Shown here: piece by piece, positions 1-6,195 of the stretch | How positions within the stretch are numbered: the first letter of the stretch is position 1 | Layout: each line of letters starts with the position of its first letter | Assembly (NCBI GenBank): GCA_011048645.1 | Contig: DSDR01000120.1 | Span: forward strand, 1 to 7,656 | Reading direction: 5' to 3' | DNA length: 7,656 nt | DNA from: Phycisphaerales bacterium | GTDB taxonomy: Bacteria > Planctomycetota > Phycisphaerae > Sedimentisphaerales > Anaerohalosphaeraceae | Made by a program: the position numbers and the translations under genes | Notes under the pieces: generated by a model | Told to the model about the DNA's origin: nothing | The model's database searches: none | What the model saw: only the letters and a program-made list of their open reading frames with translations

Positions 1-45
1 CGCTGGCGCGGCTCGGCTGTTGTGATAACAACGCTTGTCAAAATG

Positions 46-51
46 AAGGAG
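46..51 (+). promoter_or_regulatory. Shine-Dalgarno site that decides the start of the lipoprotein gene
   Basis: AAGGAG is a full anti-SD match. It sits 6 nt before the ATG at 58 and only 3 nt before the ATG at 55, so the second start codon is favoured. Confidence 0.7.
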
Positions 52-57
52 ACTATG

Positions 58-630
58 ATGAAAAAGGCATTGATGGTTGTCGTATTGGCTGTATGGGGCT
101 GCGGGTGCGGGATGGTTCGGCCGGCGGCTACGGAAGTACAGAAACAGAACGCCTGGGCGCATTGGCGGACGTGCGATCTGACCGGGCAGACGGCGCGTCA
201 GGAAGCCGCTTCGGACACGCTTCAGGCGCTGACGGCCCTGACGGCGCAGCAGAGCGAGGCGTTTGTGCTGGATTATGGCGTGCCGAGCGAGCGTCCGGCG
301 ATGGAGACGGTCGAGGCGGTATTGGCCGAGGCGCCAAAGCTGGCGCAGCAAGCGGCGGTCGATGCGCAGCGAAAACCCGATGCGTGGGCGATGGCCGATG
401 GGGCGATGGAGTTGGGTATCGGACTTGCCGGATTGCTGGGCGGTGTGTACGGCCTTCGGCTTACGACGTTTCTCAAGCAGGCAAAGCAAAAAAGCGATGC
501 GCTCAAAGAGATCGTCGAGGGCAATGAACTGTTCAAGCAGCTTTGCCCAACGGCAATGGATCAATTCAAGCAGGCCCACGCCAACCAGTCGGCTGCGACG
601 AAGCGGCTGGTCACAGAAACAAAAGGATAA
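58..630 (+). CDS. Small putative lipoprotein with one internal hydrophobic segment, function unknown
   Basis: I do not recognise the family. I place the start at the second ATG of an ATGATG pair because AAGGAG at 46-51 lies 6 nt before it; the first ATG (55) would be only 3 nt away. The 190-aa product opens with MKKALMVVVLAVWGC, a charged n-region, a hydrophobic core and a lipobox-like V-W-G-C15. Trp at the -2 position is unusual, and a second Cys follows at 17. Residues about 117-132 form a Gly/Leu-rich hydrophobic stretch that could cross a membrane. The C-terminal 50 residues are charged, Gln/Lys-rich and probably helical (VEGNELFKQ at about 153-161, then NQSAATKRLV). A lipoprotein anchor followed by a hydrophobic segment and a helical tail is compatible with a phage lysis-accessory or holin-like protein, but that is inference. 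The GNAT gene follows 41 nt downstream on the same strand, so the two are probably cotranscribed. Bases 1-57 hold no complete gene. Confidence 0.7.
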   Translation: MKKALMVVVLAVWGCGCGMVRPAATEVQKQNAWAHWRTCDLTGQTARQEAASDTLQALTALTAQQSEAFVLDYGVPSERPAMETVEAVLAEAPKLAQQAAVDAQRKPDAWAMADGAMELGIGLAGLLGGVYGLRLTTFLKQAKQKSDALKEIVEGNELFKQLCPTAMDQFKQAHANQSAATKRLVTETKG

Positions 631-671
631 AAACGAAATGCCGGTCCCAAAGGGGCGATTTCGGATACGTA

Positions 672-1436
672 ATGAGCGCGTGCAGAATCACATCACAACT
701 TGAACTGGTCAAGTCCGACATCACGGCCTATCGGGCATTGGAGCGGTATCATTATCGCGACGGGGCGCTGGGGCCGTATTGTGCGATTTACGCACTGACC
801 GAGCGGTGTCTGCGACGGCAGAAGACCGGCACGACAGCAGGGGTGATTGTCTATGCCCCCGCGCCGCTGAACTGTGCGATGCGCGACGTGGCCACCGGCG
901 GCTACTTTTCCGGACGCCGCAAGGCCGAGAAGCTGGCGCTGCTCAATGCGCACGTGCGGCGGATCAGCCGCGTCATTATCGAGCCGCGGTATCGCGGACT
1001 GGGCCTGGCAACACGGCTGGTGCGCGATACCCTGCCGCGGGTCGGGTCGGCGCTGGTTGAAGCGTCGGCGGCGATGGGGCATCTGCACCCGTTTTTTGAG
1101 CGGGCCGGGATGCGACCCTTTGCACCGGGCGCCGATCCGGTGCGTGAGCGTCTGGAACAGGCGTTGATCGAGGCCGGGATTGATTCATCACAGTGGATCG
1201 AGCCGGCGTCGGTACAGGCGAGAGTGGAATCGTTGAGCGAAATGCACCGCGAGACAGTAGAAAAAGCGATACAGTTGTTCCTGAATCGTTTTGGTCGAAG
1301 ACGCACCATGCCGCCGGGACCGGAGCGGATGGCGTTTATCCTGAATCGGCTGGCCGCGGCGCCGATGTACTACGCCTGGCTGAATCCCGATCGGCCGGTT
1401 TCGGGCTTGCGGCTTGGCGTAAGGACAAAAATTTGA
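672..1436 (+). CDS. Stand-alone GNAT-fold protein, COG2401 acetyltransferase-like (possibly Mom-related)
   Basis: This 254-aa protein has a central GNAT-like domain (about 18-150). An RYHYRDG segment lies at 25-31 and the acetyl-CoA pyrophosphate-loop motif RxxGxG is seen as R106-Y-R-G109-L-G111, preceded by strand RVIIEP. A late GNAT motif, HPFFERAGM, covers 139-147. The pattern matches my memory of COG2401, normally an ABC-type ATPase fused to an acetyltransferase domain; here no ATPase domain is attached. Phage Mu-type Mom DNA-modification proteins also have a GNAT fold and are an alternative relative. The C-terminal 100 residues are helical and charged with no motif I know. The frame stays open upstream to 543, but that part overlaps the previous gene and looks non-coding. 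ATG 672 has only a weak GGA 6 nt upstream, so the start is moderately sure. The substrate is unknown. Confidence 0.72.
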   Translation: MSACRITSQLELVKSDITAYRALERYHYRDGALGPYCAIYALTERCLRRQKTGTTAGVIVYAPAPLNCAMRDVATGGYFSGRRKAEKLALLNAHVRRISRVIIEPRYRGLGLATRLVRDTLPRVGSALVEASAAMGHLHPFFERAGMRPFAPGADPVRERLEQALIEAGIDSSQWIEPASVQARVESLSEMHRETVEKAIQLFLNRFGRRRTMPPGPERMAFILNRLAAAPMYYAWLNPDRPVSGLRLGVRTKI

Positions 1437-1443
1437 GAGGCGC

Positions 1444-1471
1444 TTGCGTTTTTTCGATCTTTTGCTATACT
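1444..1471 (+). promoter_or_regulatory. sigma70-type promoter of ssrA
   Basis: TTGCGT (1444-1449) and TATACT (1466-1471) are separated by 16 nt, and TGC directly before the -10 makes an extended -10 element. Initiation near 1478 would give a leader of about 20 nt, removed by RNase P to expose the mature 5' end at 1499. It lies just after the stop of the GNAT gene. Confidence 0.7.
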
Positions 1472-1498
1472 GTATGCGTATAGGCAACAGGTACAGAA

Positions 1499-1850
1499 GG
1501 GGGCGAAAGGCTTCGACCGGATAGGATGACGGTCAGGCGGCGTGTCCAGGATGACGGTTGGCCTGGTAAATCATCCGTCACGAACAATAACTGGCAACTA
1601 CCAGTATGCAATGGCTGCGTAAATAACCAGCCCGTCCCGGCAGACCTTGTTCGCGGGTTTGCCCCGGACGTCGGAAAGCGAACTGGCCTGCGGGTGTGTT
1701 TGCGGCCCAAAGGCGAGACCTTAGCAAAATAGTGAGTACCGAAGCCTGTCGTTCGGCGTCGGTGCGAGCGAACTTTCAATAGAGCGACTATGCACGTAGA
1801 AGTCTGGCCTGAAATATCACGGGACGGGGGTTCGACTCCCCCCGCCTCCA
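1499..1850 (+). ncRNA. ssrA: tmRNA (transfer-messenger RNA), one-piece
   Basis: tmRNA, charged with alanine and working with SmpB, rescues stalled ribosomes and adds a degradation tag. Both ends of the tRNA-like domain are visible. The 5' end is GGGGGCG followed by the canonical GGCTTCGAC. The 3' end has a T arm with stem GGGGG/CCCCC (1826-1830/1838-1842) and loop TTCGACT, then acceptor strand CGCCTCC (1843-1849). The acceptor pairs fully with the 5' strand, including the G3-U pair also found in E. coli. A1850 is the discriminator; CCA is not encoded. At 352 nt it is a standard length, with no sign of circular permutation. The tag reading frame is at 1593-1622. TTTTTT follows the 3' end directly. 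The 3' end is intact and I see no second copy of it downstream, so no element has integrated at it within this window. Confidence 0.96.
1593..1622 (+). other. tmRNA tag-peptide reading frame: GNYQYAMAA-stop
   Basis: After AACAATAACT, the context usual before a resume codon, the frame reads GGC AAC TAC CAG TAT GCA, then ATG GCT GCG TAA. With the alanine carried by tmRNA the tag is A-GNYQYAMAA. The AA C-terminus and the Asn-Tyr core fit known tags. A Gly resume codon is known, for example in Bacillus subtilis. Met replaces the usual Leu of the ALAA ending. A second TAA (1624-1626) lies one base out of frame. Confidence 0.8.
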
Positions 1851-1880
1851 TTTTTTATATACACACAGGCGCCGTGTGTA
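1851..1880 (+). terminator. T tract and inverted repeat after ssrA (weak terminator candidate)
   Basis: Six T residues (1851-1856) follow the GC-rich T arm and acceptor stem, which could itself act as the terminator hairpin. Just beyond, TACACAC (1860-1866) pairs with GTGTGTA (1874-1880) around a 7-nt loop. That second hairpin has no T tract after it, so its role is uncertain. Confidence 0.4.
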
Positions 1881-1925
1881 ACAGTCGAATTCCTTGATTG
1901 CCAACTGTTGTTGAAAGCGTATGTT

Positions 1926-3173
1926 ATGCGAAAACTCAACGCCGTGGTGATGACGCTGGCGGGGGGGCTGCTGATGGCGGCGGCCGTTCTTAAGGTTCAT
2001 GAGGTGCTGACTGTCTATTTCCCTTCGTGGCGTGAGCACGGCGTGTGGGAGTCGTGGGAGTTTTTCCTTGTTCAGATTCCGGTGGAGTTTGCGCTGGGCG
2101 TGTGGATGGTCAGCGGCCTGTTTCGCAAAGCGGCCTGGCTGGCCGGGACCATCGCCTATTTCGGGTTTATCGGCGTTACCCTGTACAAGGCCCTGATCGG
2201 GGCCGAGTCTTGCGGATGTTTCGGACGGGTGGAGGTGGACCCGTGGATTACCCTGTTTGCGGTGGATGTGCCGTTTGCCCTACTGTTGGCGATTTTCCGT
2301 CCCAAAGGACTGAAACTGCTTCCGCCGCCGTGGCCGCGTACCGGCCATGCCATTGTCACGGCGGTTCCGATTTTTGCGGCGCTGATCTTTACGGCGCCGA
2401 TGCTGGTGGCCTTTCGGCCGGAGTTTATCAAACCCGAAGACTGGACGGCGCAGGGGACGACCTTGCCGCGACCGATTGCCAAACCCAAGCCGACCGACGT
2501 GTCCGATCCGGCACACACCCGGACAGAGCCTGCGCCGCCTGCCGATCCGACACCCAAGGCTGAGACTGACCCGGAACCTGAATCGGAGCGGATTGACGAC
2601 CCGGCAGTTCAAACAGATCCGGCGGAATCCGATGCCAAACCCGATCCGCCGGCTGCTGCGGAAACCGAAGCACAACCTGACCAGACGCCGAAACCGGAAC
2701 CGATTCCTGAACCGGAACCTGAAATTGAGCCGGAGCCGGAGACAGAGCCTGAGATTGCGGCGGAACCGGAATCCGAGCCGGAGCCGGAGATTGAGGCGCC
2801 GCCGTTATGGCCGTGGCTGGAACATATTGACATCGCCGACCAGCTCAAAGAGGGCATTGTCGTTGCCTATATGTATCATTACGATTGTTCGATTTGTGCC
2901 GACAGTGTGCCCAAATACGAGGCCTATCACAAAGAAATGGAGCAAATGGGGGCTGAGGAGTTCACGATTGCCTACCTTGCCATTCCGCCGTACGGCCAGG
3001 GGCCTGTGCCGGCCGATACAACCTGTCTGCACGGCAAGCTGACCGATCAGCGCAGTTGGGCGATTACCAGTCCGTTTGTGGTTGCCCTGATCGACGGCAG
3101 CGTGGTCAAGCAGTGGCCGCAGGGACAAGCGCCCGAGCCGGATGCGATTCTGGATGAAATTTTTGGTCCCTGA
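1926..3173 (+). CDS. MauE/DoxX-like membrane domain fused through a Pro/Glu linker to a thioredoxin-fold domain
   Basis: This 415-aa protein has three parts. Residues 1-163 hold five predicted membrane helices (about 6-24, 46-66, 69-90, 107-124, 142-163) and the motif S95-C-G-C98-F-G100, typical of MauE-like redox membrane proteins. Residues about 164-297 are a disordered Pro/Glu/Asp/Thr-rich linker. Residues about 304-415 look like a thioredoxin fold: a hydrophobic strand runs into D-C321-S-I-C324, with a probable cis-Pro loop TSP383 and an extra Cys367. By the positive-inside rule the FRKA and RPKGLK loops are cytoplasmic. That puts both the SCGCFG loop and the thioredoxin domain outside, so electrons could pass between them in one chain, much as in VKOR-thioredoxin fusions. 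I chose ATG 1926 over an in-frame TTG at 1908 because GAAAG (1913-1917) lies 8 nt before the ATG. The partner and substrate are not evident. The gene stands alone between ssrA and a convergent gene. Confidence 0.82.
   Translation: MRKLNAVVMTLAGGLLMAAAVLKVHEVLTVYFPSWREHGVWESWEFFLVQIPVEFALGVWMVSGLFRKAAWLAGTIAYFGFIGVTLYKALIGAESCGCFGRVEVDPWITLFAVDVPFALLLAIFRPKGLKLLPPPWPRTGHAIVTAVPIFAALIFTAPMLVAFRPEFIKPEDWTAQGTTLPRPIAKPKPTDVSDPAHTRTEPAPPADPTPKAETDPEPESERIDDPAVQTDPAESDAKPDPPAAAETEAQPDQTPKPEPIPEPEPEIEPEPETEPEIAAEPESEPEPEIEAPPLWPWLEHIDIADQLKEGIVVAYMYHYDCSICADSVPKYEAYHKEMEQMGAEEFTIAYLAIPPYGQGPVPADTTCLHGKLTDQRSWAITSPFVVALIDGSVVKQWPQGQAPEPDAILDEIFGP
2688..2795 (+). repeat. Degenerate Pro-Glu repeat tract inside the MauE-thioredoxin gene
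   Basis: About 36 codons encode near-continuous PEPE, PEIE and PETE units (residues 255-290), written with alternating CCG/CCT and GAA/GAG codons. Mixed codon use shows an old or diversified repeat, not a fresh slippage expansion. It probably makes an extended, acidic periplasmic spacer. Confidence 0.8.
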
Positions 3174-3200
3174 CCGCAATTGGATCGGCGGCGGGCCGGA

Positions 3201-4292
3201 CTACGCTTTCAATCGTTCCAAAATCACATCGGTATTCACGTATTGACTGACTAATTCGTGCAGACGGGCGACTTTGTCGGTGTCGTAAGAACGAATCTTA
3301 AAGCCCAGATCCTTCATTCGCGAGCTGACGGTGAAGGTGTCGTCATTGCTCAGCAGAATCGGAATGTGGCTGGACTTCATCAGCGGTTCAATCATCGGAT
3401 GCGGATCAAACCCGCCTGTCAAAATCAGCCCGCCGCCGGGGTTGTCCTGGCGAGACAGCACAAGAATGGAAACAAGAATATTATCGATGCGGTCGCCGGG
3501 GATGATGATGAGCGTGTTTTCGCGGATGTGGCGAATGACGTTTTGCGGTTCCATCGCCGCGACGACGGTGTGGTCGGCGCGATTGCTGAGGTGGTCGTGT
3601 CCGCACAGGATCGTGTAATTAAATTCCTCGGCCAACTGTCCCATGGTAAACGTCGTCAGTTGCGGCACGTAGGGAATCGCCCCGAGCAGCTCAGTCCCCA
3701 GCAGGCGCAGTCCTTTGGCGACGGCGTCTTTGACTTTGTCGTATTTTTCGGTAAGGACTTTATTCAAAACGACGCCGAGTACCTCCACATTGTGCTCTCG
3801 AAAGACCGCCAGACTCATCGCAATTTCGTCAAGCGGCCGTCCGATGCCGCCGGCGGTGACGATGACCACCTTGGCCTCCAGCAGCTCGGCCACGCGGGCG
3901 TTGGACAGCCCAAAGCAGCTTCCTACGCCTGCATGTCCGGTTCCCTCGACGATGATCATCGAATGCACTTGTTTGAGGGTTTGATGACAGCGAATGATTT
4001 CGCGTTCGAGCGGCTCAACGTTGGGATTGTCGATGAATTTACGGGTAAAGCCCGGCTCAATCGCGATGGGACTGAGGTAATAGGGTTCATCGCGCAGATT
4101 AAAGACCTGATGCACGAGCACGCCGTCCTCGTCGATGTTCTTGTCCTGATAGCGCACGTAGTGCTGGCCGACCGGCTTGCAGTAGCCCGGGTCGAATCCT
4201 CGGTCACGCAAGACCTGAATCATTCCCAAACTGACCGAGGTCTTGCCGCAGTCGCGAAGGGTCGCGCCGATATAAAGCGGTTTTATGTCCAT
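3201..4292 (-). CDS. P-loop (BioD-like) protein with C-terminal DRTGG domain
   Basis: The 363-aa product has an N-terminal nucleotide-binding domain of the dethiobiotin-synthetase/cobyrinate-synthase type. The P-loop is G9-A-T-L-R-D-C-G16-K17-T18, followed by the KPVGQ segment (39-43) and an acidic VEGTGHAG strand-loop (115-122). The C-terminal half (about 217-330) matches the DRTGG domain, with GDR at 266-268 and TGG at 292-294. The same two-domain arrangement forms the N-terminal part of long phosphotransacetylases (Pta). The catalytic PTA_PTB domain is absent, so this is a free-standing regulatory or nucleotide-binding version whose ligand I cannot name. ATG 4292 is preferred over an in-frame TTG at 4304 because GAGG lies 7 nt upstream of it. 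The gene diverges from the aminotransferase gene across a 182-nt gap and converges on the MauE-thioredoxin gene with 27 nt between stops and no clear terminator there. Confidence 0.82.
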   Translation of the reverse strand: MDIKPLYIGATLRDCGKTSVSLGMIQVLRDRGFDPGYCKPVGQHYVRYQDKNIDEDGVLVHQVFNLRDEPYYLSPIAIEPGFTRKFIDNPNVEPLEREIIRCHQTLKQVHSMIIVEGTGHAGVGSCFGLSNARVAELLEAKVVIVTAGGIGRPLDEIAMSLAVFREHNVEVLGVVLNKVLTEKYDKVKDAVAKGLRLLGTELLGAIPYVPQLTTFTMGQLAEEFNYTILCGHDHLSNRADHTVVAAMEPQNVIRHIRENTLIIIPGDRIDNILVSILVLSRQDNPGGGLILTGGFDPHPMIEPLMKSSHIPILLSNDDTFTVSSRMKDLGFKIRSYDTDKVARLHELVSQYVNTDVILERLKA

Positions 4293-4322
4293 TTGTGTCC
4301 TCAATGGTTTCGTACACTTGCT

Positions 4323-4350
4323 ATTGTCCGCATTCAGCCGGCAAAATCAA
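4323..4350 (-). promoter_or_regulatory. Candidate promoter of the P-loop/DRTGG gene
   Basis: On the minus strand TTGATT (4350-4345) and GACAAT (4328-4323) are 16 nt apart, each matching 4 of 6 consensus bases. A start near 4316 would leave a leader of about 24 nt with the GAGG ribosome site. Confidence 0.35.
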
Positions 4351-4389
4351 GATTTTCTCGAAAAGCCCAAAGAAAAACAGCGATTGGCG

Positions 4390-4441
4390 TTGATTTTCGC
4401 GGGGTTTTTTTATATTTTCTGATGTTAAAGCCGTTTATAAA
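4390..4441 (+). promoter_or_regulatory. A/T-rich promoter region of the alaC-like gene
   Basis: Two weak options are visible. TTGATT (4390-4395) with TATATT (4411-4416) has a short 15-nt spacer. TATAAA (4436-4441) is a good -10 but has no recognisable -35. The marked drop in G+C here fits a promoter; the exact start is not determined. Confidence 0.3.
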
Positions 4442-4474
4442 ATGTCCTCTTTCAGACGATAAGGATTCTCTATA

Positions 4475-5704
4475 ATGTCGAATTTTGTAATTGAACCTGC
4501 CGACCGCATCAAGCGGCTGCCGCCGTACCTGTTCGGCAAGCTCAACGCCCTCAAGCTCGAAAAACGCCGGCAGGATATTGATATTATCGATTTGGGGATG
4601 GGCAACCCAATGGACGGCGCCCCGAAAATCGTCATCGATAAGTTGTGCGAGGCGGCACAAGACCCGCGCAACCACCGCTACAGCGCCTCGAAAGGGATTT
4701 ACAATCTCCGACGGGATATGGCGCAGAAATATGAGCGCAAATGGGGCGTGTCGCTGGATCCCGAGACGGAGTTGCTGGCGTGCATCGGCTCCAAAGAAGG
4801 CTTTAGTCATCTGTGCCTGGCGATGCTCGGCCCCGGTGATACGGCGATTGTGGCCGATCCGGCGTTTCCGATTCATATTTACGGCGTCGCGCTGGCCGGG
4901 GGCAATGTCATTACTGTGCCGTTGGGCTGCGACCAAAAGTTCCTGGATACGATTGCGTATGTCTGCGAGCATTTGTTCCCGCGGCCGAAGCTGCTGATCT
5001 TGAACTATCCGCATAATCCGACGTCGATGACGGTCGAGCCGGGCTTTTTTGAGACGGTGGTGGACGTGGCCAAGCGGTTCAGGATCGCGGTCATTCACGA
5101 CTTTGCCTATGGCGAGACGGCCTTTGACGGGTACAAACCGCCCAGTTTCCTCTCGGCCAAAGGCGCCAAGGATGTCGGCGTGGAGTTTACCACGATGAGC
5201 AAACCCTATGGGATGGCCGGCTTTCGTATCGGGTTTTGCGCGGGTAACAAAGAGATGATCAACGCACTGGCGACGATCAAGGGCTATTACGATTACGGCA
5301 TCTTTCAGCCGGTGCAGATTGCCAGTATTATCGCGATGCGGCACTGCGAAAAGGAGATTGCGGCTCAGAACGCCAAATATCAGGCGCGTCGCGACGTCGT
5401 TTGCGATGGGCTCAGGCGTCTGGGCTGGCAGGTCGAGCCGCCGCGGGCGTCGATGTTTGTCTGGACGAAGTTCCCCGTCGAACAATCCAACGGCAAGGGC
5501 AGCATCGATTTCGCGATGGAGCTGCTCGAACATGCCTATGTGGCGATGGCGCCCGGACGAGCGTTCGGCGAAAACGGCGAATACTATATGCGAATCGCAT
5601 TGGTTGAGAACGAACACCGCCTGCGTCAGGCAATCCGCAATATCAGCCGCTACATCCAGGGCAAAGAGGTGCCCGGCAAACGCCGAAAATACACCCGAAA
5701 ATAA
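4475..5704 (+). CDS. alaC: Alanine/glutamate-pyruvate aminotransferase, AlaC type (class I PLP aminotransferase)
   Basis: The enzyme would interconvert pyruvate and glutamate with alanine and 2-oxoglutarate in the cytoplasm. The 409-aa length is normal for the family. The sequence follows E. coli AlaC closely as I remember it: RIKRLPPYLF near the N-terminus, MGNP (42-45), YSASKGI (69-75), IGSKEGF (104-110), FPIHIYG (131-137), NPT (181-183), HDFAY (208-212), SKPYGMAGFRIGF (242-254) and ASMFVW (325-330). Key fold-type I residues are present: N181, D209 for the pyridine nitrogen, K243 as the Schiff-base lysine and R373 (YMRIAL) for the substrate carboxylate. ATG 4475 follows AAGGA (4461-4465) by 9 nt. 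LL-diaminopimelate aminotransferase (DapL) is a close relative and cannot be excluded by eye, but the N-terminus and active-site run fit AlaC better. The downstream gap is long, so it is probably monocistronic. Confidence 0.9.
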   Translation: MSNFVIEPADRIKRLPPYLFGKLNALKLEKRRQDIDIIDLGMGNPMDGAPKIVIDKLCEAAQDPRNHRYSASKGIYNLRRDMAQKYERKWGVSLDPETELLACIGSKEGFSHLCLAMLGPGDTAIVADPAFPIHIYGVALAGGNVITVPLGCDQKFLDTIAYVCEHLFPRPKLLILNYPHNPTSMTVEPGFFETVVDVAKRFRIAVIHDFAYGETAFDGYKPPSFLSAKGAKDVGVEFTTMSKPYGMAGFRIGFCAGNKEMINALATIKGYYDYGIFQPVQIASIIAMRHCEKEIAAQNAKYQARRDVVCDGLRRLGWQVEPPRASMFVWTKFPVEQSNGKGSIDFAMELLEHAYVAMAPGRAFGENGEYYMRIALVENEHRLRQAIRNISRYIQGKEVPGKRRKYTRK

Positions 5705-5796
5705 CACGACCGGGCCGGTTGTTCCGCCCGCCTTGAAGGGGCCGTCCGGGTCAGCCCGTCGCTGCGCTCGGTGAGGGGTTCTCACGGTCTGTGGCC

Positions 5797-5828
5797 GCGA
5801 TGCTCTGGAATGAGCCGCATATTTTTTT
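5797..5828 (+). terminator. Candidate intrinsic terminator downstream of alaC
   Basis: GCG-(AT bulge)-GCTC pairs with GAGC-CGC around loop TGGAAT, giving seven base pairs with a 2-nt bulge. After ATA come seven T residues (5822-5828). The position, about 95 nt after the alaC stop, is suitable, but the bulge makes it modest. Confidence 0.42.
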
Positions 5829-5839
5829 GCCCTGGTCAG

Positions 5840-5866
5840 GAGCCTCGTACAGGGTCGGGGAGGCTC
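5840..5866. repeat. Inverted repeat GAGCCTC-N13-GAGGCTC
   Basis: Perfect 7-bp arms (5840-5846 and 5860-5866) enclose 13 nt. No T tract follows, so it is not a standard terminator. It could be an operator or an RNA hairpin, or chance in GC-rich DNA. Confidence 0.35.
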
Positions 5867-5978
5867 AAATGTTCCCATAATATCGGCATTATCAGGTTTC
5901 AAGAAGTAATTGTCCTCTATTGTCAGCCGAGATCCTCCTGTTCCGATAATAAAAGACAGTACTTTCTCAAAAATCTAC

Positions 5979-6007
5979 TTGACTTTTTGGGGGATATTTG
6001 CTTAAAT
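5979..6007 (+). promoter_or_regulatory. sigma70-type promoter of the PEP-CTERM operon
   Basis: TTGACT (5979-5984, 5/6 match) and TTAAAT (6002-6007, 4/6 match) are separated by the ideal 17 nt, in an A/T-rich stretch. Transcription from about 6014 leaves a leader near 180 nt before the first gene. Confidence 0.55.
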
Positions 6008-6195
6008 ACGCTATGTATCAGTATTGAAAATGAGCCAAACCGCTTCGCTTGTCGATCGCTGTACGCGGCAAAAGGGGCGTGAATAGGTTGTTATATTTCT
6101 GTGTGGATTGCAGGGTGTGATTGACGCAGGGATAGAGGGTGTTTCAGGGCGGTCAGACGACTGCAAGCAAACTTAGTTATTACGGGAGAACGATG

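Larger units (their letters stand above)
5705..6192. other. 488-nt gap between alaC and the PEP-CTERM genes
   Basis: No convincing gene lies here. A 103-codon frame at 5771-6082 has no ribosome site and an amino-acid make-up unlike its neighbours. The first 120 bases are GC-rich with an ACCGGGCCGGT palindrome soon after the alaC stop. A possible terminator (5797-5828) and an inverted repeat (5840-5866) follow. From about 5870 the base composition turns A/T-rich and leads to the promoter at 5979-6007. Confidence 0.6.

Noticed and set aside
1821..1850. ssrA 3' end as an occupied integration site
   Set aside because: The tmRNA 3' end is a common attachment site, but no second copy of this segment and no integrase gene appear downstream in the window.
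1465..1851. Minus-strand 128-codon frame starting MEAGGVEPPSRDISG
   Set aside because: It is the exact antisense of tmRNA. The GGVEPPSR-type start is a known artefact of reading backwards through the T arm and acceptor stem of tmRNA or tRNA genes.
1788..2039. Minus-strand 83-codon frame containing GESNPRPVIFQ
   Set aside because: Another artefact reading back through the tmRNA 3' end, overlapping the well-supported MauE-thioredoxin start.
3258..4475. Plus-strand 405-codon open frame
   Set aside because: Shadow of the P-loop/DRTGG gene, with no ribosome site at its start and no recognisable domain.
4334..5902. Minus-strand 522-codon open frame
   Set aside because: It lies antisense to alaC, whose motifs are unmistakable. 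It is rich in Arg, His and Asp as expected of a shadow frame in GC-rich DNA and has no recognisable domain.
6028..6080. Superficial likeness to a c-di-GMP-I (GEMM) riboswitch (GCCAAACC... and ...GGCAAAAGG)
   Set aside because: The GNRA tetraloop, its receptor and the second conserved helix are not recognisable. A covariance search would settle it.
5771..6082. 103-codon frame in the alaC to PEP-CTERM gap
   Set aside because: No ribosome site, crosses the terminator and promoter candidates, and its mixed, Cys- and Arg-rich composition looks non-coding.
6100..6190. sigma54 (-24/-12) promoter before the PEP-CTERM gene, as in proteobacterial PEP-CTERM regulons
   Set aside because: No convincing TGGCAC-N5-TTGC match is present; the sigma70-type site upstream is better.
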